From: Trebouxia sp. TZW2008
Taxonomy: Eukaryota > Chlorophyta > Trebouxiophyceae > Trebouxiales > Trebouxiaceae
Reading direction: 5' to 3'
Assembly (NCBI GenBank): GCA_002118135.1
Contig: BDIU01000371.1
Span: 124,254-188,253 of the forward strand
Length of the DNA: 64,000 nucleotides
Part shown: piece after piece, positions 32,803 to 44,826 of the stretch
Numbering within the stretch: the stretch's first letter is position 1
Layout: each line of letters begins with the position of its first letter
The notes under the pieces: generated by a model
Seen by the model: the letters and a program-made list of their open reading frames with translations, nothing else
The model's database searches: none
Told to the model about the DNA's origin: nothing
Translations under genes and position numbers: made by a program

Positions 32803-35800
32803 ATGCCGCAGAACAGCAAGCCGGAGGTGAGTCGACCATCAAGCGAGTCTGGCGATCTCAGCTATGCGACCTGGGCCTCAGACTTGCGCACTTTGCTAAT
32901 GTTCCCTCATATATCGAAGTTGAGCCGGCTGCATCGCAGGACTTAGAACAAGGCAGACATCATGCAGAAGAGGAACTCCTCCTTGCAGAGAGGCACACAA
33001 GCAGTCAGGATCAAGAGCTAACTGCTCGCCCAGCCGATCATGCGCTCACCACCCTGCATGTGATCTCCAGCAAACCAGGGTCTGATGAGCTCAACACAGA
33101 GCATGCCTTGAGGCTCAGGGGCGTTGGCCTGGCTGCGCTTTCCACGGTGTTCCAGGCAGTCATGAGCGTGTGTGCCAAAAGCCTGGGTATGCTTTCTTTT
33201 GCCTTATCAAATCTGCCCTGCCCTGCCCTGCCCCGCCTTGCTGTTGCTCTGCCACCCAACCCTCTGTAGAGACTGCAGCAGTGACAAACAAGTCACTGCT
33301 GTATCTGCTTTGCAGCACATAGGCACTGTGTCTGCTGACAGCACGCGTATTTTGCACGTGCATCACGCCACAGATTTAGTCACACCAAAGGGTCTAGCTC
33401 CCTGGAAGTCAATCAAGCTCTAGGCAGTTGAGATTAGATAGGCTTGTTTGTGCCCTGTGACATAAATCGTGAGCGAATGTACGCCTCAGCTGGTGAGTTG
33501 AGTGGATCTGAGGGTGTCTGCAGTTGAGACTGCAATGAAGCTGTCTGTGCTGTCTGCTGCGCTGCTGCTGTCGGTCACGAGCGATAATGCACAGGCAGTA
33601 ATCCAGGTGATGTTATGAGATTAGATAGGCTCCAAAAGATCAACATGGCTGTAGGCAACTCATTGAGTTGACAGCAACAGCCCTTGCATGTTGGCAGCTA
33701 ACATCTTGAGAGTTCGCAGCCCATGTTCATGCTGCAGCTGAGCACTGCAGCATGCAATCATGAAGTACATGCCATATCAGTATGTACATATATGAATACA
33801 CGGCACCATGCCAGCCAGCAGGCAGTTATGCCATGCAGTACATGCCATGCTAGTGCACAGGATCAGTTGCATATAATCACGCCATCCTGGCACACAGGAC
33901 CAGTTACATACTGTCACGTCAGCCAATACACAGAACTAGTCACATAGATCTACGCCATGCCAATACGCAGAACGAGTCATGCAATGCAGTACATGTAATG
34001 CCAATACAGAGCTGATTGCATGGCACATGTGTTGGGCAATCTTGCCACCAGACTGAATGCATTGTCCTGTGCCTGCATTTGAGTTCAATCGCCTATCTCC
34101 GATGCTGTAACAGCAACTATATCAGCTTTTCGCTCAGGCGGCAAAGCCATGGGATGCAGCACTACTTTGGGTGGTTGTCATTGTGGTAAAGTGAATCACC
34201 ACACTCTACAATTCAGTGATGAGTTCTCTGAAACACTTGCACATCCAATTCCCTGTGCTGCATATCCTTTATCAAAACTGCACCTGAGCGCTCCATCCTT
34301 GCAAATCTTTGCGCACTGCGCATGACCTATTGCGTATCATTGCGTACGGTGGGTCACTGTTGCAACATGTGGCCAGAACATGATACGTTCTGCCCTGTCC
34401 AGTCATGGGACACAGCATTGGTTTGGATTGTTGCCACTATGACAGTTGGTCAGATCATGATGTGCTTTGCACTGTACAGGGCAATCCGGCATACCTGTGT
34501 TCCAGATTGCTCTAGTGCGGGGTATAATGGTCCTGACCATCAGCTATGTCAAGGCTGTCAAAGGCACTCACCATGCCTTCCCACACGCTCTGGGCAAGAG
34601 GTGTGCTGACACACTGATGAGTGTTGCATATTCTGACATGCTGTTGAGACATATGCGCTGAGACACTCTTGAGGTCATAGTCTGCCCAAATCTGGCTTTG
34701 CTCAGAGCAACTTCAACATGCCTTTCCACATGCTGTGAGCTAGAGGGTGCTGACACACTGAGTGTTGATATGATGACACAGTCTGAAAAATTTGCAATCT
34801 GCCATGACAGTCAGCTATGTCAATGTTGTAAAAGGCCTTTATCGCGCCTTTCCACATGCTCTGGCCAATAGGTGTGCTGACACACTCTCAACGTTGTACA
34901 TTCTGCTATACTCAACAGCTAACAATCAATGGGGACTGACTGTCTTTGGGATCGAACAGCGGGTCATGCAGACAATGTCGAGAGAAAAGTTTGTGGTGCC
35001 TCAAAAGAACAGAAACCTGTAAAGCGTTGTATGTACATCATACACTGCAGAAAATGTACTGGACCATTTCAAGGCTGTCAAAGGCACCCACCATTCCTTT
35101 CCACATGCTCAGGGCAAGAGGTGCTGACACACTGAGCGATCATTTGCTAAAACACCCTGAAGTTTCATACTCTGCCATGACCTCCAGCTGAGACCATTTG
35201 CAGGCGACGTCCTTGCAGCACACAGCTCTGGGTGCTGCTGCCATGAAACAGTATACAAGTTCAAGTGCTGCAAGAAGCGCTGCATGGCAAACATTTTGTG
35301 AGCTACAGTCTGCACTGAGCAGAGCTTGTCATCAAAACAGTCACAGAACTCCAGGCAGTAGTACATGATAGGGCTTACATGGCTAGGATGGCTTTCTCTG
35401 GGCCCTTTGCAAAGAAACCTGCTGCCATTCAGCAGCTCCTTCACAATAAAGCTGGTTTCAAGTATTTGGATGTTTGGTGGCTGTGGGTGGACTCACGCTG
35501 CCTGTTGCAATGCCTGTTGCTTGGTGCAGCAAGTGGTTGTTGGGTGAGGGGCTTCCTGCATTTTATAAGTGTATGCTCACTTACATTGCCACTCCTCTTG
35601 CTGCTTGTTGGAAAGAGTTGCTGCAATGCCTTGTGGACAGTGCAGAGAGTGGTCAGGTGCTTTTTAGCCCTGCTGTGCCAAACACCAGTTTCAGCTATCA
35701 TAACACCTCTTCCTGCATGCAGGAAATGGTTGCTAGTGTTGAGGGGATCCCTAGGATTTGGCGTGGTGTGCAGCCTGTACTGGTCTCTGCTGTACCTCCC

Positions 35801-38800
35801 CCTCTCAGACGCCCTGGTATTCATCTTCTTATCCCCTCTGCTGGTTGCCGCGCTTTCCCCTTTCATCAACAAGGAGCTGCCATCAGTGTGAGCTCTCAGC
35901 TGCTGTGACACTGCTGTCATGCTGCTGTCTGAGCAACTGGATTCAATCCTTGATGAAGCCATCAGTCACAGTAAACTCGCAACTATGCTGAGCTGTAGAC
36001 TTGCATTGCTGCTGCTGCTGCTGTTGCTGCTGCTGATGCTGCAGGCACTTGCTATATCAAAAGCGATTGCGCTGCCTGTTGACTTGTGGTGGCTGCAATG
36101 GTGCTTTTGCGAGGCAGCGTGGCAATGTTTGCGCAGCCTTCCTGTTTGGCAACAATGTTTGCGCAGTGTGACGTCTCAGGACCGTCACTTCTGTATCAGG
36201 CACTCGTGGGTACTTCTGACCTCAACAACAAGCTAAACCAATAACAAGCCTCGCAAAACAATCAGGTCTGCATACAGAGCCAAACGCTATCAGTTTCAGC
36301 AAAATCTTGCTTGCTGCAGACTTGTTGTGGTGGCTATGGTGTTGTCACTGGGCGGTGTGGCAATGATTGCTCAGCCTTCCTTCCTGTTTGGCGGGCAAGG
36401 CCTCAACAGGCTGGGCCTCCTGTTTGGTCTCATGCAGGTCAGTCGTCAGCCTCATGCAGTCAGTTTTCAATCAGCCCTGTATGGTTGTTCAATGGCTGGG
36501 CCTCCCATCCGGAATCTCATGCAGATTAGGCATCCGCCAGTGTACATAGTTAGCTTAGTCATCAGCCTTGTCAGACTACACCAACTTTCAGTCACTTGAG
36601 GTTCCAGCTGATGTCGTAACTCATGTAAGCAGCTCAGAGCTCAGGCACAGGGCTTTTATTCAGAGCTGTGAGGGTCTGAGGCAGAGCTCGGAGCTCAGAT
36701 GTTGAGCCAGCTTGCATGTTGTGGAAAGCTTGTGCCCCATGCATCTAGCCTGTGTTTGACGCAGCATGGCTTTGCAACTGCATCTTTTGGCTGCGTGGAC
36801 ATACATGAGAAACCTGCACAGAAGTCAGGCCACTGACACACTGTTGTTGTATTCTGCAGTTCCGAATTTCAAGCATTGCGTGAATGATTTGCAATTCTGC
36901 AACAGCTGCCCTGAAAGTATACTTACCTCTGCAGGCTGGGTTCAATGCATCTGCCCGGATGTGTGTGAGAGACTTGCGCAGGACTGAGACCACAGACATC
37001 ATCATGGTTTACAGCGGCACAATGCAAGCCTTGCTGGCCCTGACTGCCTGTGTGACCATTCCTAGAAGCCTCGTGGTGCCACAGCATGCCTGGCAATGGG
37101 TTTTGCTGCTGGTCACAGGTGAGTCATTTCACTTTTGTTTCGCTGTTGCTTTGCGTTGTGAGGTCATTGTTGCATTACATGTAGCTGGGTGCCTGAGTCA
37201 GATATTGATGTACAGCCAACACTCATGGACTCTTTTGTGAGGGAAAGGTCTTGATTTGCTGGCTGCATTCAAGTACTGGAAGATTTCACATGCGTAATCA
37301 GTACGCTGCTATATGACCTAGCTGTTTATGACAAGAGGTTGCCATGCTTCTGCACAATGCTTTTGATCTGAGCTGTTTTGAACGCTAGTGAATGCATTCC
37401 TGATAGTTGTAAGCTGCTAGCAGCTGCTCTTTTTAGCTTGACCTGCAGTGAGTATGCTTGTGAAGATCAGGCTCCACATCATTCAGCTCAGTGACCTCCC
37501 AAAGAACAAGTGTGTTTGCAGCTTCATGACAAGAATTGAATCTGCCCAACATTTACAAACTGGCTTAGATGCCAAGTACAGTGTTCGTTCCAGGAAACAA
37601 AATGTCATTGCAGCAGGTGCTTTGCAACCTTCAGGGTCAAGATCACACAAACCCAGCACCTGTGCATGTGGGTTTTGTGCATTTGATACAATCAGTGATC
37701 TAAGAATCATCACTGGTCATCATCACGGCAATCAATACTTTTAGTCATTGTCCATGTTATTGTTCCTTTCATTATGTGCAGCAGAGGTAGCCTGTGAGAA
37801 GTAAATTGTGTTCTCTGTGCAGGCTCTTTAGCTTATGGAGGTGCAGTGATGCTGACAGGGTGTGACAAAACCCTCACAGCAGTATGGTGCCATTTTGCTC
37901 CTGCTACATGTACTTTCTCTGATCATGTTCACTGTATCATTGATAGCAGAGTCAGCCTGCAAAACCCAATTCCGCATGTCATGTTTACTGCCAATATTTA
38001 TAGCAGCCTGTGATCAGCCTGTGAGGTCAGTCCTGCATTTCCTTTGCAGGCTCCCTAGCCTATGGAGGTGGAGTGTCCCTGACAGCTGCCCTGCGACTCA
38101 TAGAGGCTTCCCTGGCAACTGCCATGTCATACCTCACTGTCGTATGGGGCCTGATTCTGGGATACCTCTTCTTCTCTGAGGTACTCAGTCATGCTGTGAG
38201 CACGCAATTAGTTAAGCCAGTCATGCTACATAGCTTCTTGGCGTGTGCTCAATTGTGTTGACAATGGTTCAAGCATGCTGCCAAAACATAGAGGGCGGCA
38301 AACTCTGTCTACAAGTCTGCTAGTATTGCTACACCCGAGAGGAAATCCATGCAAAGCATGCCAGTGCTCATGGCTTTGCTTGCGCTGTAGATTCCCTGTC
38401 TTTGGTGTCTGGTTGAAGCAGCAGTGGTAGCACCCCTGTTTTGCAAGACTCAGACGTTTTCACAGATTTCCAAGGGAGCTGATAACACCAGAGCTGCTGG
38501 CATAACTTGTGCTATGTGATGGATGCTTCTTCGTCACGTGTGCTGTAGGCTCCTGGTGTGTGCTTTGTACTTGGAGCAGCATTGGTTTGCAGCACCGCTT
38601 TCAACGCTTAGCTGTGTTGGGGGTGTTTGCAAGACTGCAAGTCATGTGACTGCTGATAGCATCATTCCAAAGTCGCTGATCATATTTCCGCTGATGGCCT
38701 TGCTTGTGCTGTAGGTTCCAGGCGTTTGGTCTCTCCTTGGAGCTGCAGTGGTTTGCAGCACAACCACCATACTGGGCTGGGATGAAAGGCGCCAACACAA

Positions 38801-38894
38801 ATCCAAGCTTGAGCGTTCACAGCCTCCTACAGATCAGACAGACAGTATGCCTGCAGAAGAGCAGCAAAGCAGCGCACAGGAAAGACATGTGTAG
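32803..38894 (+). CDS. EamA-domain (drug/metabolite transporter superfamily) membrane protein, SLC35G-like
   Basis: Integral membrane transporter of unknown substrate, ten-helix type expected. Eight exons, phases closing, 389 residues: 32803-32826 (only MPQNSKPE), 32940-33186, 34480-34600, 35723-35887, 36320-36437, 36935-37118, 38050-38180, 38715-38894. Polar N-tail of about 65 residues, then EamA repeat 1 (AALSTVFQAVMSVCAKSLG, SGIPVFQIALVRGIMVL, KWLLVLRGSLGFGVVCSLYW, LPLSDALVFIFLSPLLVAAL, LGGVAMIAQPSFLFGG) and repeat 2 (MCVRDLRRTETTDIIMVYSG, VSLTAALRLIEASLATAMSY, VVWGLILGYLFFSE, VWSLLGAAVVCS), then a polar tail ending AQERHV. Acidic and QPSFLFG motifs are typical of the family. Introns contain many partial exon copies. 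Confidence 0.92.
34690..35130 (+). repeat. Three copies of transporter exon 3 end
   Basis: Near 34690-34750, 34785-34871 and 35070-35122, the tail coding SYVKAVKGTHHAFPHALGKR recurs (e.g. SYVNVVKGLYRAFPHALANR) with the donor gtgtgctgacac or ggtgctgacac. All are downstream of the real exon 34480-34600. Confidence 0.9.
36080..36150 (+). repeat. Copy of transporter exon 5 start
   Basis: Resembles the start of exon 36320-36437 (GACTTGTGGTGGCTGCAATG against the exon, and GTGGCAATG..TTTGCGCAGCCTTCC). It is upstream of the real exon and not open throughout. Confidence 0.75.
36765..36850 (+). repeat. Diverged copy of transporter exon 6 start
   Basis: Reads MRNLHRSQATDTLLLYSA; the real exon reads VRDLRRTETTDIIMVYSG. 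It is upstream of the real exon at 36935. One of the most diverged copies seen, so probably old. Confidence 0.7.
37825..37885 (+). repeat. Copy of transporter exon 7 start
   Basis: GTGCAG acceptor then GSLAYGGAVMLTG, against GSLAYGGGVSLTA in the real exon at 38050; frame is lost soon after. Upstream copy. Confidence 0.85.
38380..38615 (+). repeat. Two copies of transporter exon 8 start
   Basis: At about 38387-38430 and 38546-38612, both after a GCTGTAG acceptor. The second reads (A)PGVCFVLGAALVCSTAF; the real exon at 38715 reads VPGVWSLLGAAVVCSTTT. Both upstream. Confidence 0.87.
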
Positions 38895-40541
38895 GTGTCT
38901 CTGTGGTCCAATAGCACTAGCTCAGTGCAAGGCGACAACACATATCCAAGCTTGAGCATGCACAGCCCCCTAGAACAGACAGATAGTCTATCGACAGAGG
39001 AGCAGCACAGCAGCACGCAGGAAAGGCATGTGTAGAGCAGCATGCAAGGCAGACATGTGTAGACATCTCTATAGCCCAACAGCACTAGCAATATCAAAAG
39101 CAATGGCTTGTGGCAGCAGCGGCTCCTGTTGAGATGCCTGACAACAGTCAGCTCCTGTTGCCTTCCGTCTGAAGGGGCCAGAGGATTCAGAAGAGACAGG
39201 TAGTCTACCTGCAGAAGAGCAGCAAAGCAGTGCGCAGGAAAGGCATGTGTAAGCAAATGTAAGCAAATGTGCAGTGGAACAGCAAGCGGTGCAGCAACAG
39301 TCTGCTTTTGAAAACAGAGGCACCTGATGTGGTGCCTGATGGCAGTCAGCTCCTGTTCCTTTCCTTCTCAAGTAGCAAGATGGTTCAGTGCAGACAGCTG
39401 GTGTCTCAGTGGTCCAACATCACTAGCAAGAATTTAAGGCACTAGGCCTGCTCATGGGAACAGAGGCTCCTGTTGTGGTGGCTGATGGCGACGAAGTTTT
39501 CTGTTATCTCATGTGACAAGGAAGAAGGTGTCTCTGCACTCAGGCAGACGATGCTGCAGTCACCTGCAGTAAGCATCAAATTTCTACTCAAAAAACAATC
39601 AGTGTACAGGCCTCTCAACAAATTTGTTTCAAGGCAATCAATTAGCATTAGTACAGGAACTTGCAGCAGCAATACAGAGTGCTTCTGCAGCAGAAGAGCG
39701 CTGAGCCACATGCAAAACATCATGATCATCGATCACATCACGCGGCTTTTTAATATGATGGTCATGTTAACACAGAAGCTTGGTTACTTTCCTCAGGTAC
39801 TAGTCTGTGTTGCAGCCGGCATTGAGTACAAGTTTGTGTCTGTTAGTGGGCATAGGCCATCCTCAGAAACGCGCCTCATAGCAATCTTGCTTACATGTTT
39901 TGTGCTGCCATTGCACTCATATACTTTGATATTCAGTGCCAGGGGACAATTTTGTGCAATATAGCACACGTAAAACAAATGGCTGAAGTTGGTGCTGATT
40001 GGCTTCAGAGCCTTGTCAGCTGTGCTTGTGTAACACTGTAACTATCACTCAGCAAATTTGAATGCAGCCCAGTCAGCTTCCGTATGCTGTTTGCAGTTAC
40101 TGTACCCCTTTTATCACAATTTATTGACAGTAAAAGAAGAATATCATAGTATGTATTACAGTAGTGGACAGCGACAGCACCATTGTTATGGATTGCTGCA
40201 TAACTGCCAATGATGAACGTGTTGAATTCTGCAGCCACAACACTGAGCCTAGCGTGCTGGACCTGTGCGATTGCTATGCATTATCATCAAAATTGTTGCA
40301 CAAGCAGCACAGTATGCACACAGATCAAACAGGTTCACACGCACTACAGCGGTTGATGAATCAGACGATATTACGAGTGCGTCAGTTTGCACTGCGTACG
40401 ACAAACTCAGGAGAATCAACAGCTTTGAAAATGCTGCTGTCTTGTGCACATTCTGCGAGGATACCTGGCACTTCAAAATCGATACCACAGCAAATCATTA
40501 TGCAAGATTCGTTTGACATGAATTCATCAGCATAACAGCTC
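38895..40541. other. Region between transporter and ZCCHC8-like 3' ends, repeat-rich
   Basis: Copies of the transporter's last coding stretch (GCAGAAGAGCAGCAAAGCAG..AGGAAAGGCATGTGTA) recur at about 38935-39034 and 39180-39252, with further GGCTCCTGTTG.GGTG.CTGATGGC repeats to 39490. An open frame 39485-39964 exists but has no recognisable features. Presumed 3' UTRs of two convergent genes. Confidence 0.55.
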
Positions 40542-43500
40542 TCAGTATGGGTATGCAGAAGGTGGCCAGAGGGGAGGCGGAGGAGGGGCCTCAGCAGCTG
40601 CACTCAGTGATGTTGCTGACTGTGCTTGTTGATACTGGTAGGGATATGATGTTGGAAATGGAGCTGACATCATGGCAGTTGCAGCATGCATGGGTGCAAA
40701 AGGCGTGTGATAGCCAGCCACCCTGGCATGCATGGCAGCCTGAGCAGCATACAGCGGGTGAACCCCAGCAAAAGGGTTAGAGAAATGGGATGGGTATGGG
40801 TTACTGAAAAACCCAGGAGTCTGGTGTGAAGCGAAAGCGTGACTGCCAGGGAAAGACTGATCTGCTAAACCAAGAGCTGCGTTCTGTTGAAGTAACATAT
40901 CTTGCTGGCTGCTCTGATTGTACCCATTGACAGCTTGCATGTTATCGTACAACTGACCACCGGGCAGGCTGGCAAAGTGACCAGAGCCCACATCCCCCGT
41001 GGGGAGTTCAGGGGGGTCAGGGGGGGCCTGCTCAGCCGGCGGTGGCCACTGCTGCTGACTAGCTTGGTAGGGCTCCTGCTGCAGCCCCCTGTGCTGCTCT
41101 GGGTTCTGCCTATCGCTATGCTGCAACTCATGAACCCTGTTGGCTCCTGAGTCTTGCCTATGCAAAGATCCTTGCATGCCGCCACCAAACACAAAGGGCT
41201 GCCTGTCATGCCCAGCATGCTCTCTCTGCTGTTGAGCTGAAGCACTGTCTGGCTGTTGTGGGTGTTGGAAATTGAAGGCAAAAGGCTGGCTGGGCGCTAC
41301 TTCAGCCTTGATGCGCTTCAAGGGAGGTTGAGTGGCGATGTCATGCTGGGTGGGGTAGTCAGGCTGAGCACGCTTGGAGCCAGCTGCTGACGGCAGCTCA
41401 GGCAGAGGCTCACCCTGCAATTTAGCCATTCTTTGTGCTTGTTGATATCCTGTGACGCAGACTGCAAACAATGCAACATCTCACAGAGCACCTAGCCCTA
41501 AGCGCAGCTAAGATCATGCTGGGCTGGGCTGTGCTGTGCTGAATGCCCTTGATGCCAATTCACTTTTCATGGTGAATGTGCACCACACTGCCAACCCACC
41601 AAGTTTGCTCAGTAGCATGCATGGCCTTACCCACACAGCAGGGTCTGTGCCATGTGAATGGCGTGTTCAGCCCAGGAAAACCATGCAACAGCAAAAGCAG
41701 CTTGAAGAGCTTCATGTATCAGTTTTTTGTCACAGCATGCCTGACCCATAACGCAGGTTCAGCACCATGTGAAATAGGGCACCTCTGAGTGTGGTACTTT
41801 TTCGCCTTACTTTCATGGTAGGCCTTACCTGTAGTGCAGGCTCTGCGCTATATGGGATGATTGCATTCAAACCCCCAATCAAAACGCATGTAATCTCAGG
41901 TGCATGGACTGCCTCACCCATGAAGCAGAGTCTGCGCCATGTGGGATGGGTGCATTCAGCCCAGGAAATCGATCAGGGGAACCTACAAGTTAAAGCCCAA
42001 GAAACTACACCATGGGGAACAGAAAAAACACGATACATGCAAGTTCAGTCTCAAGGAAGACCTTACCCATAAAGCAGGGTCTGCGCCATGTGGGATGGGT
42101 GCATTCAGCCCAGGGAACTGCACCATCTGTTGTCCATGTTGAGGCTGATCTTCAGCTGCCTGACTTGCAGCAGCTTGACTGGGCTTGGCAGCAGCCTTGC
42201 TGGGCTTGCCACCTGTCTGGTCATCAAAAATGAATAGCTCTTCATCTTTCTGCTTGCTGTGCCTGCAAAGAGCTGAGAGGTGGGGAGCCTGGGACAAGCT
42301 TGTGAGGATATCAAAACAGGGTATCAGCACCAGAAGTGCCTGGTCAAAATTGTTGAGGGTTGAGATGAGTTAGTGCACAAAAGAAACAATGCAGGGCATG
42401 CTCTGGCGCTCCATCTGGGGTTTCAACTCAAAGGCTCCCCTGATGTAGTAATGTTTGCGACATAGCGCTGACGCCAGGGTTATTGATCTGAAGCTGTCAT
42501 GCCATGCCATGCCACTCTCCTGACTGATGGCTTGCTGAACACCAGCTATATAGCTGACAATTGCACGCTAGGAAAAGCAGACAGAGCTCTCACTTGTACA
42601 TGGGTGGGTAGCCAAGCTGCTTCATCTTATCTAGCCAGGGAGGGGGGTCAAGGGGACCCAACCCCAGGGCATCTCTGGTCTCCGGTGACAGCTGCCCCGG
42701 TTTCAAATCTGCAAAGTATTCCTCACCGTCTGGCAGCACTCCATGTGCCATGGCAGCGGGGTCCTGATAGTACCTGCATATCAGTTGCATGATGTTGCTA
42801 TGTGACAGCTGCCACGTTTTCAAATCCAAAAAACTTTCCTCACTTTCTGGCAACTCTTTATTTGCCATGGCAGCAGGGTCCTGGTAACACCTGCGTGTGA
42901 GTTGTATGGTTTTGTTTGTTAAAGGGGAGACATCTTTGATGATGTGACACCCTCAATTGGCATTCAAATATCCTGGCATTGGCAACATCTTCCTGGACAT
43001 CTGGCACAGTGGCAGCAGAACTGAGATAGTACCTGCAAGTTGCCCTGGATTTCAAGATGGCAAAGCTTTTCTCACTGTCAGGCAGTACTCTGCCATAGCA
43101 GCAGGGTACTGACTGATCCTGCATGAAGATCTGGGCTCTGGAACATGTATGGTCTGGCTATATAAGGGCGAGAGGGGTATGTCGTTTGTGGACATGCTTG
43201 GTCCTATTCTGATGTTGTGCTCTGAGGGGAGTGATATTGTGCAGCATCCGTGCTGCGCAGCAACTCGTTACATGGGGCATCAAAGCATATGTGCACAATG
43301 CAGTGTTGACCGATCACTTGTAGCAGACCAGCGACACTCCAGATTCACCAGAACAGCGATGTGCAACCAAGCAGCTTGACAACGACAGCAGGCATACAAC
43401 GCGCGAATATAAGCTTGAACATGAGCTTGAAGAAGAGCAAGGCATTCCACCACTCCGATGTAACAAGATGTTGTGAGCAGAAGGGCTTGGTGTTGATGTT

Positions 43501-44826
43501 CTGGGTGGGCTGCAAAATCAGGCATGTCAAACAGTGCATCTTATTGTTACAGATCAACTGCAAGCAACAGCAAATGCATGAGCAGCAAGTTGAGCCTTGA
43601 TGTGTGATGCTCAATGGCAATGGTGAGCCATGTCAACACATGCACATGCAAAGCCTAATGCTTGAGTTGTTGCCCTTGTTGTATAGAGCAGCACACAAGT
43701 CATGGCTCTTGAGGCACAAAATGATCTGCTGCACGGAAGATAGGTAGATCTGCATCATTACATGCACAGCGTGTCCTGAGCTGCTTCTGCTCATAGAACT
43801 TCAGTCATGACACCTGTGGCAGAGGCCTTGCACTTCCTGATAATTTCCATGCAACAGATGGGCTCCGATGATTGCCTACCTGACAGTGTTAGAGCAATTG
43901 GAGCGACCACCACCACCACGCTCCTCCCTTCGCTGCCTGATCTGCAGAGGGTCCTTCTCATGCGGACAGCTCTGCAGCACAGCAAAAACCGACATAACAA
44001 AACTGGGGGTGTAGACACAGAGCTTCTGTCAAGAAGATAGCCCGCTGACACCTTCAAGGTAGTGGTGCGGATGGGGTAATGGTGAGGGTACACGATCTGT
44101 TTCATTGGCAGCACAGCTTCGCAGGCAGCCAAGAAGCCTACAACCAGAATTTGTGTATGTGTCCACAAACTTGGCTTGGTGATCTCCTTGAGAGCCACCA
44201 CAAAACAGTGCTGAGGCAAAGATGAAAGCTACAAAAAGCTCGGTGCTATATATGCTCCACACAGCATATGCTAAGGTCAAAATGCAGCATCATGCAAGTT
44301 TGCTTTGCGACCAGTTTTGCACACATGTTGCAGATGCAGTAATGCAGAACACGTGTTGAGACATGAACAGTTGTACACCTGGAGCACATGTGCATAGCTG
44401 CCACAGTTATGGCAGCGCTTCTCTGGCCTGTCTGTGCTGAATGCCATGGGATCCCCATCCTTGTCAAACCTGACTGGCTGCAAAAGTGCGTCAAAGCTGC
44501 GGTCATACTTTGGGACTTCAAACGCCTACAGCAAAACCAAATCATGTTTGTTCATTTCGCTTTGTGGCAAAGCATTCCAAACAACATAAGGCAGAGCTCA
44601 GGGACCCTACTGATTCATACTGTATATTGAAGTGCTCAGCAGCCTTAGTGTCAGTCTGTAATCCTGGCTTGTCCACAAGGACTACGACGTCATTGGCGGC
44701 AATTTCGGCAGGTGAGTATTCGTACTGGCCTGTCTCGCACGCTTCTGCGCTGGCACGCTGCAAGGCATCGGTGTTGGGAGATGCAGCGTCGTGATCAGTA
44801 GCTTTCGACTCCAGGCGCTTGCGCAT
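40542..44826 (-). CDS. ZCCHC8: ZCCHC8-like zinc-knuckle protein with PSP domain (NEXT complex scaffold type)
   Basis: In animals and plants ZCCHC8 proteins tether the RNA helicase MTR4/HEN2 for nuclear exosome targeting (family knowledge). Exons leftward: 44611-44826, 44379-44525, 43880-43971, 42594-42773, 42067-42262, then a last long exon 40542 to about 41458. Visible: AFEVPKYDRSF (animal form WEIPKY), CCHC knuckle CHNCGSYAHVLQSC split by an intron before its last Cys, PSP domain (LKPGQLSPETRDALGLGPLD, WLDKMKQLGYPPMYK), FPGLNAPIPHGADPALW, then a Pro/Gln-rich tail. The last junction does not close in phase, so a small exon may be missing. The N-terminus is open: I use the ATG at 44826, but an in-frame segment just upstream (RSKQYLDNVLQAWAKWHAET then YKAQ, followed by gtatga) could splice to the TTGCAG near 44770 and recalls the ZCCHC8 N-terminal helix. 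Confidence 0.82.
41628..41975 (-). repeat. Four copies of ZCCHC8-like exon 5 end
   Basis: Around 41925-41975, 41825-41880, 41735-41780 and 41628-41690, the tail coding GLNAPIPHGADPALW recurs with decayed frames, several retaining GGTAAGG or GGTAAGGC at the donor. All are downstream of the real exon end at 42067. Confidence 0.88.
42785..43125 (-). repeat. Three copies of ZCCHC8-like exon 4 start
   Basis: Near 42790-42893 the copy stays open and reads CYQDPAAMANKELPESEES then F-L-D-L-K; the real exon reads YYQDPAAMAHGVLPDGEEYF then A-D-L-K. Two others near 42965-43034 (YYLSSAATVPDVQED) and 43035-43125 (LPDSEKSFAILK) are more decayed. All upstream of the real exon start 42773. Confidence 0.88.

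Noticed and set aside
35379..35520. Transporter exon reading MAFSGPFAKKPAAIQQLL
   Set aside because: The exon ending 34600 joins the exon at 35723 in phase (GK-R-KW) and gives a normal EamA repeat; this segment has no matching borders.
39485..39964. Plus-strand frame of about 160 codons
   Set aside because: No motif, no homology recognised, lies between two 3' ends in repeat-rich DNA.
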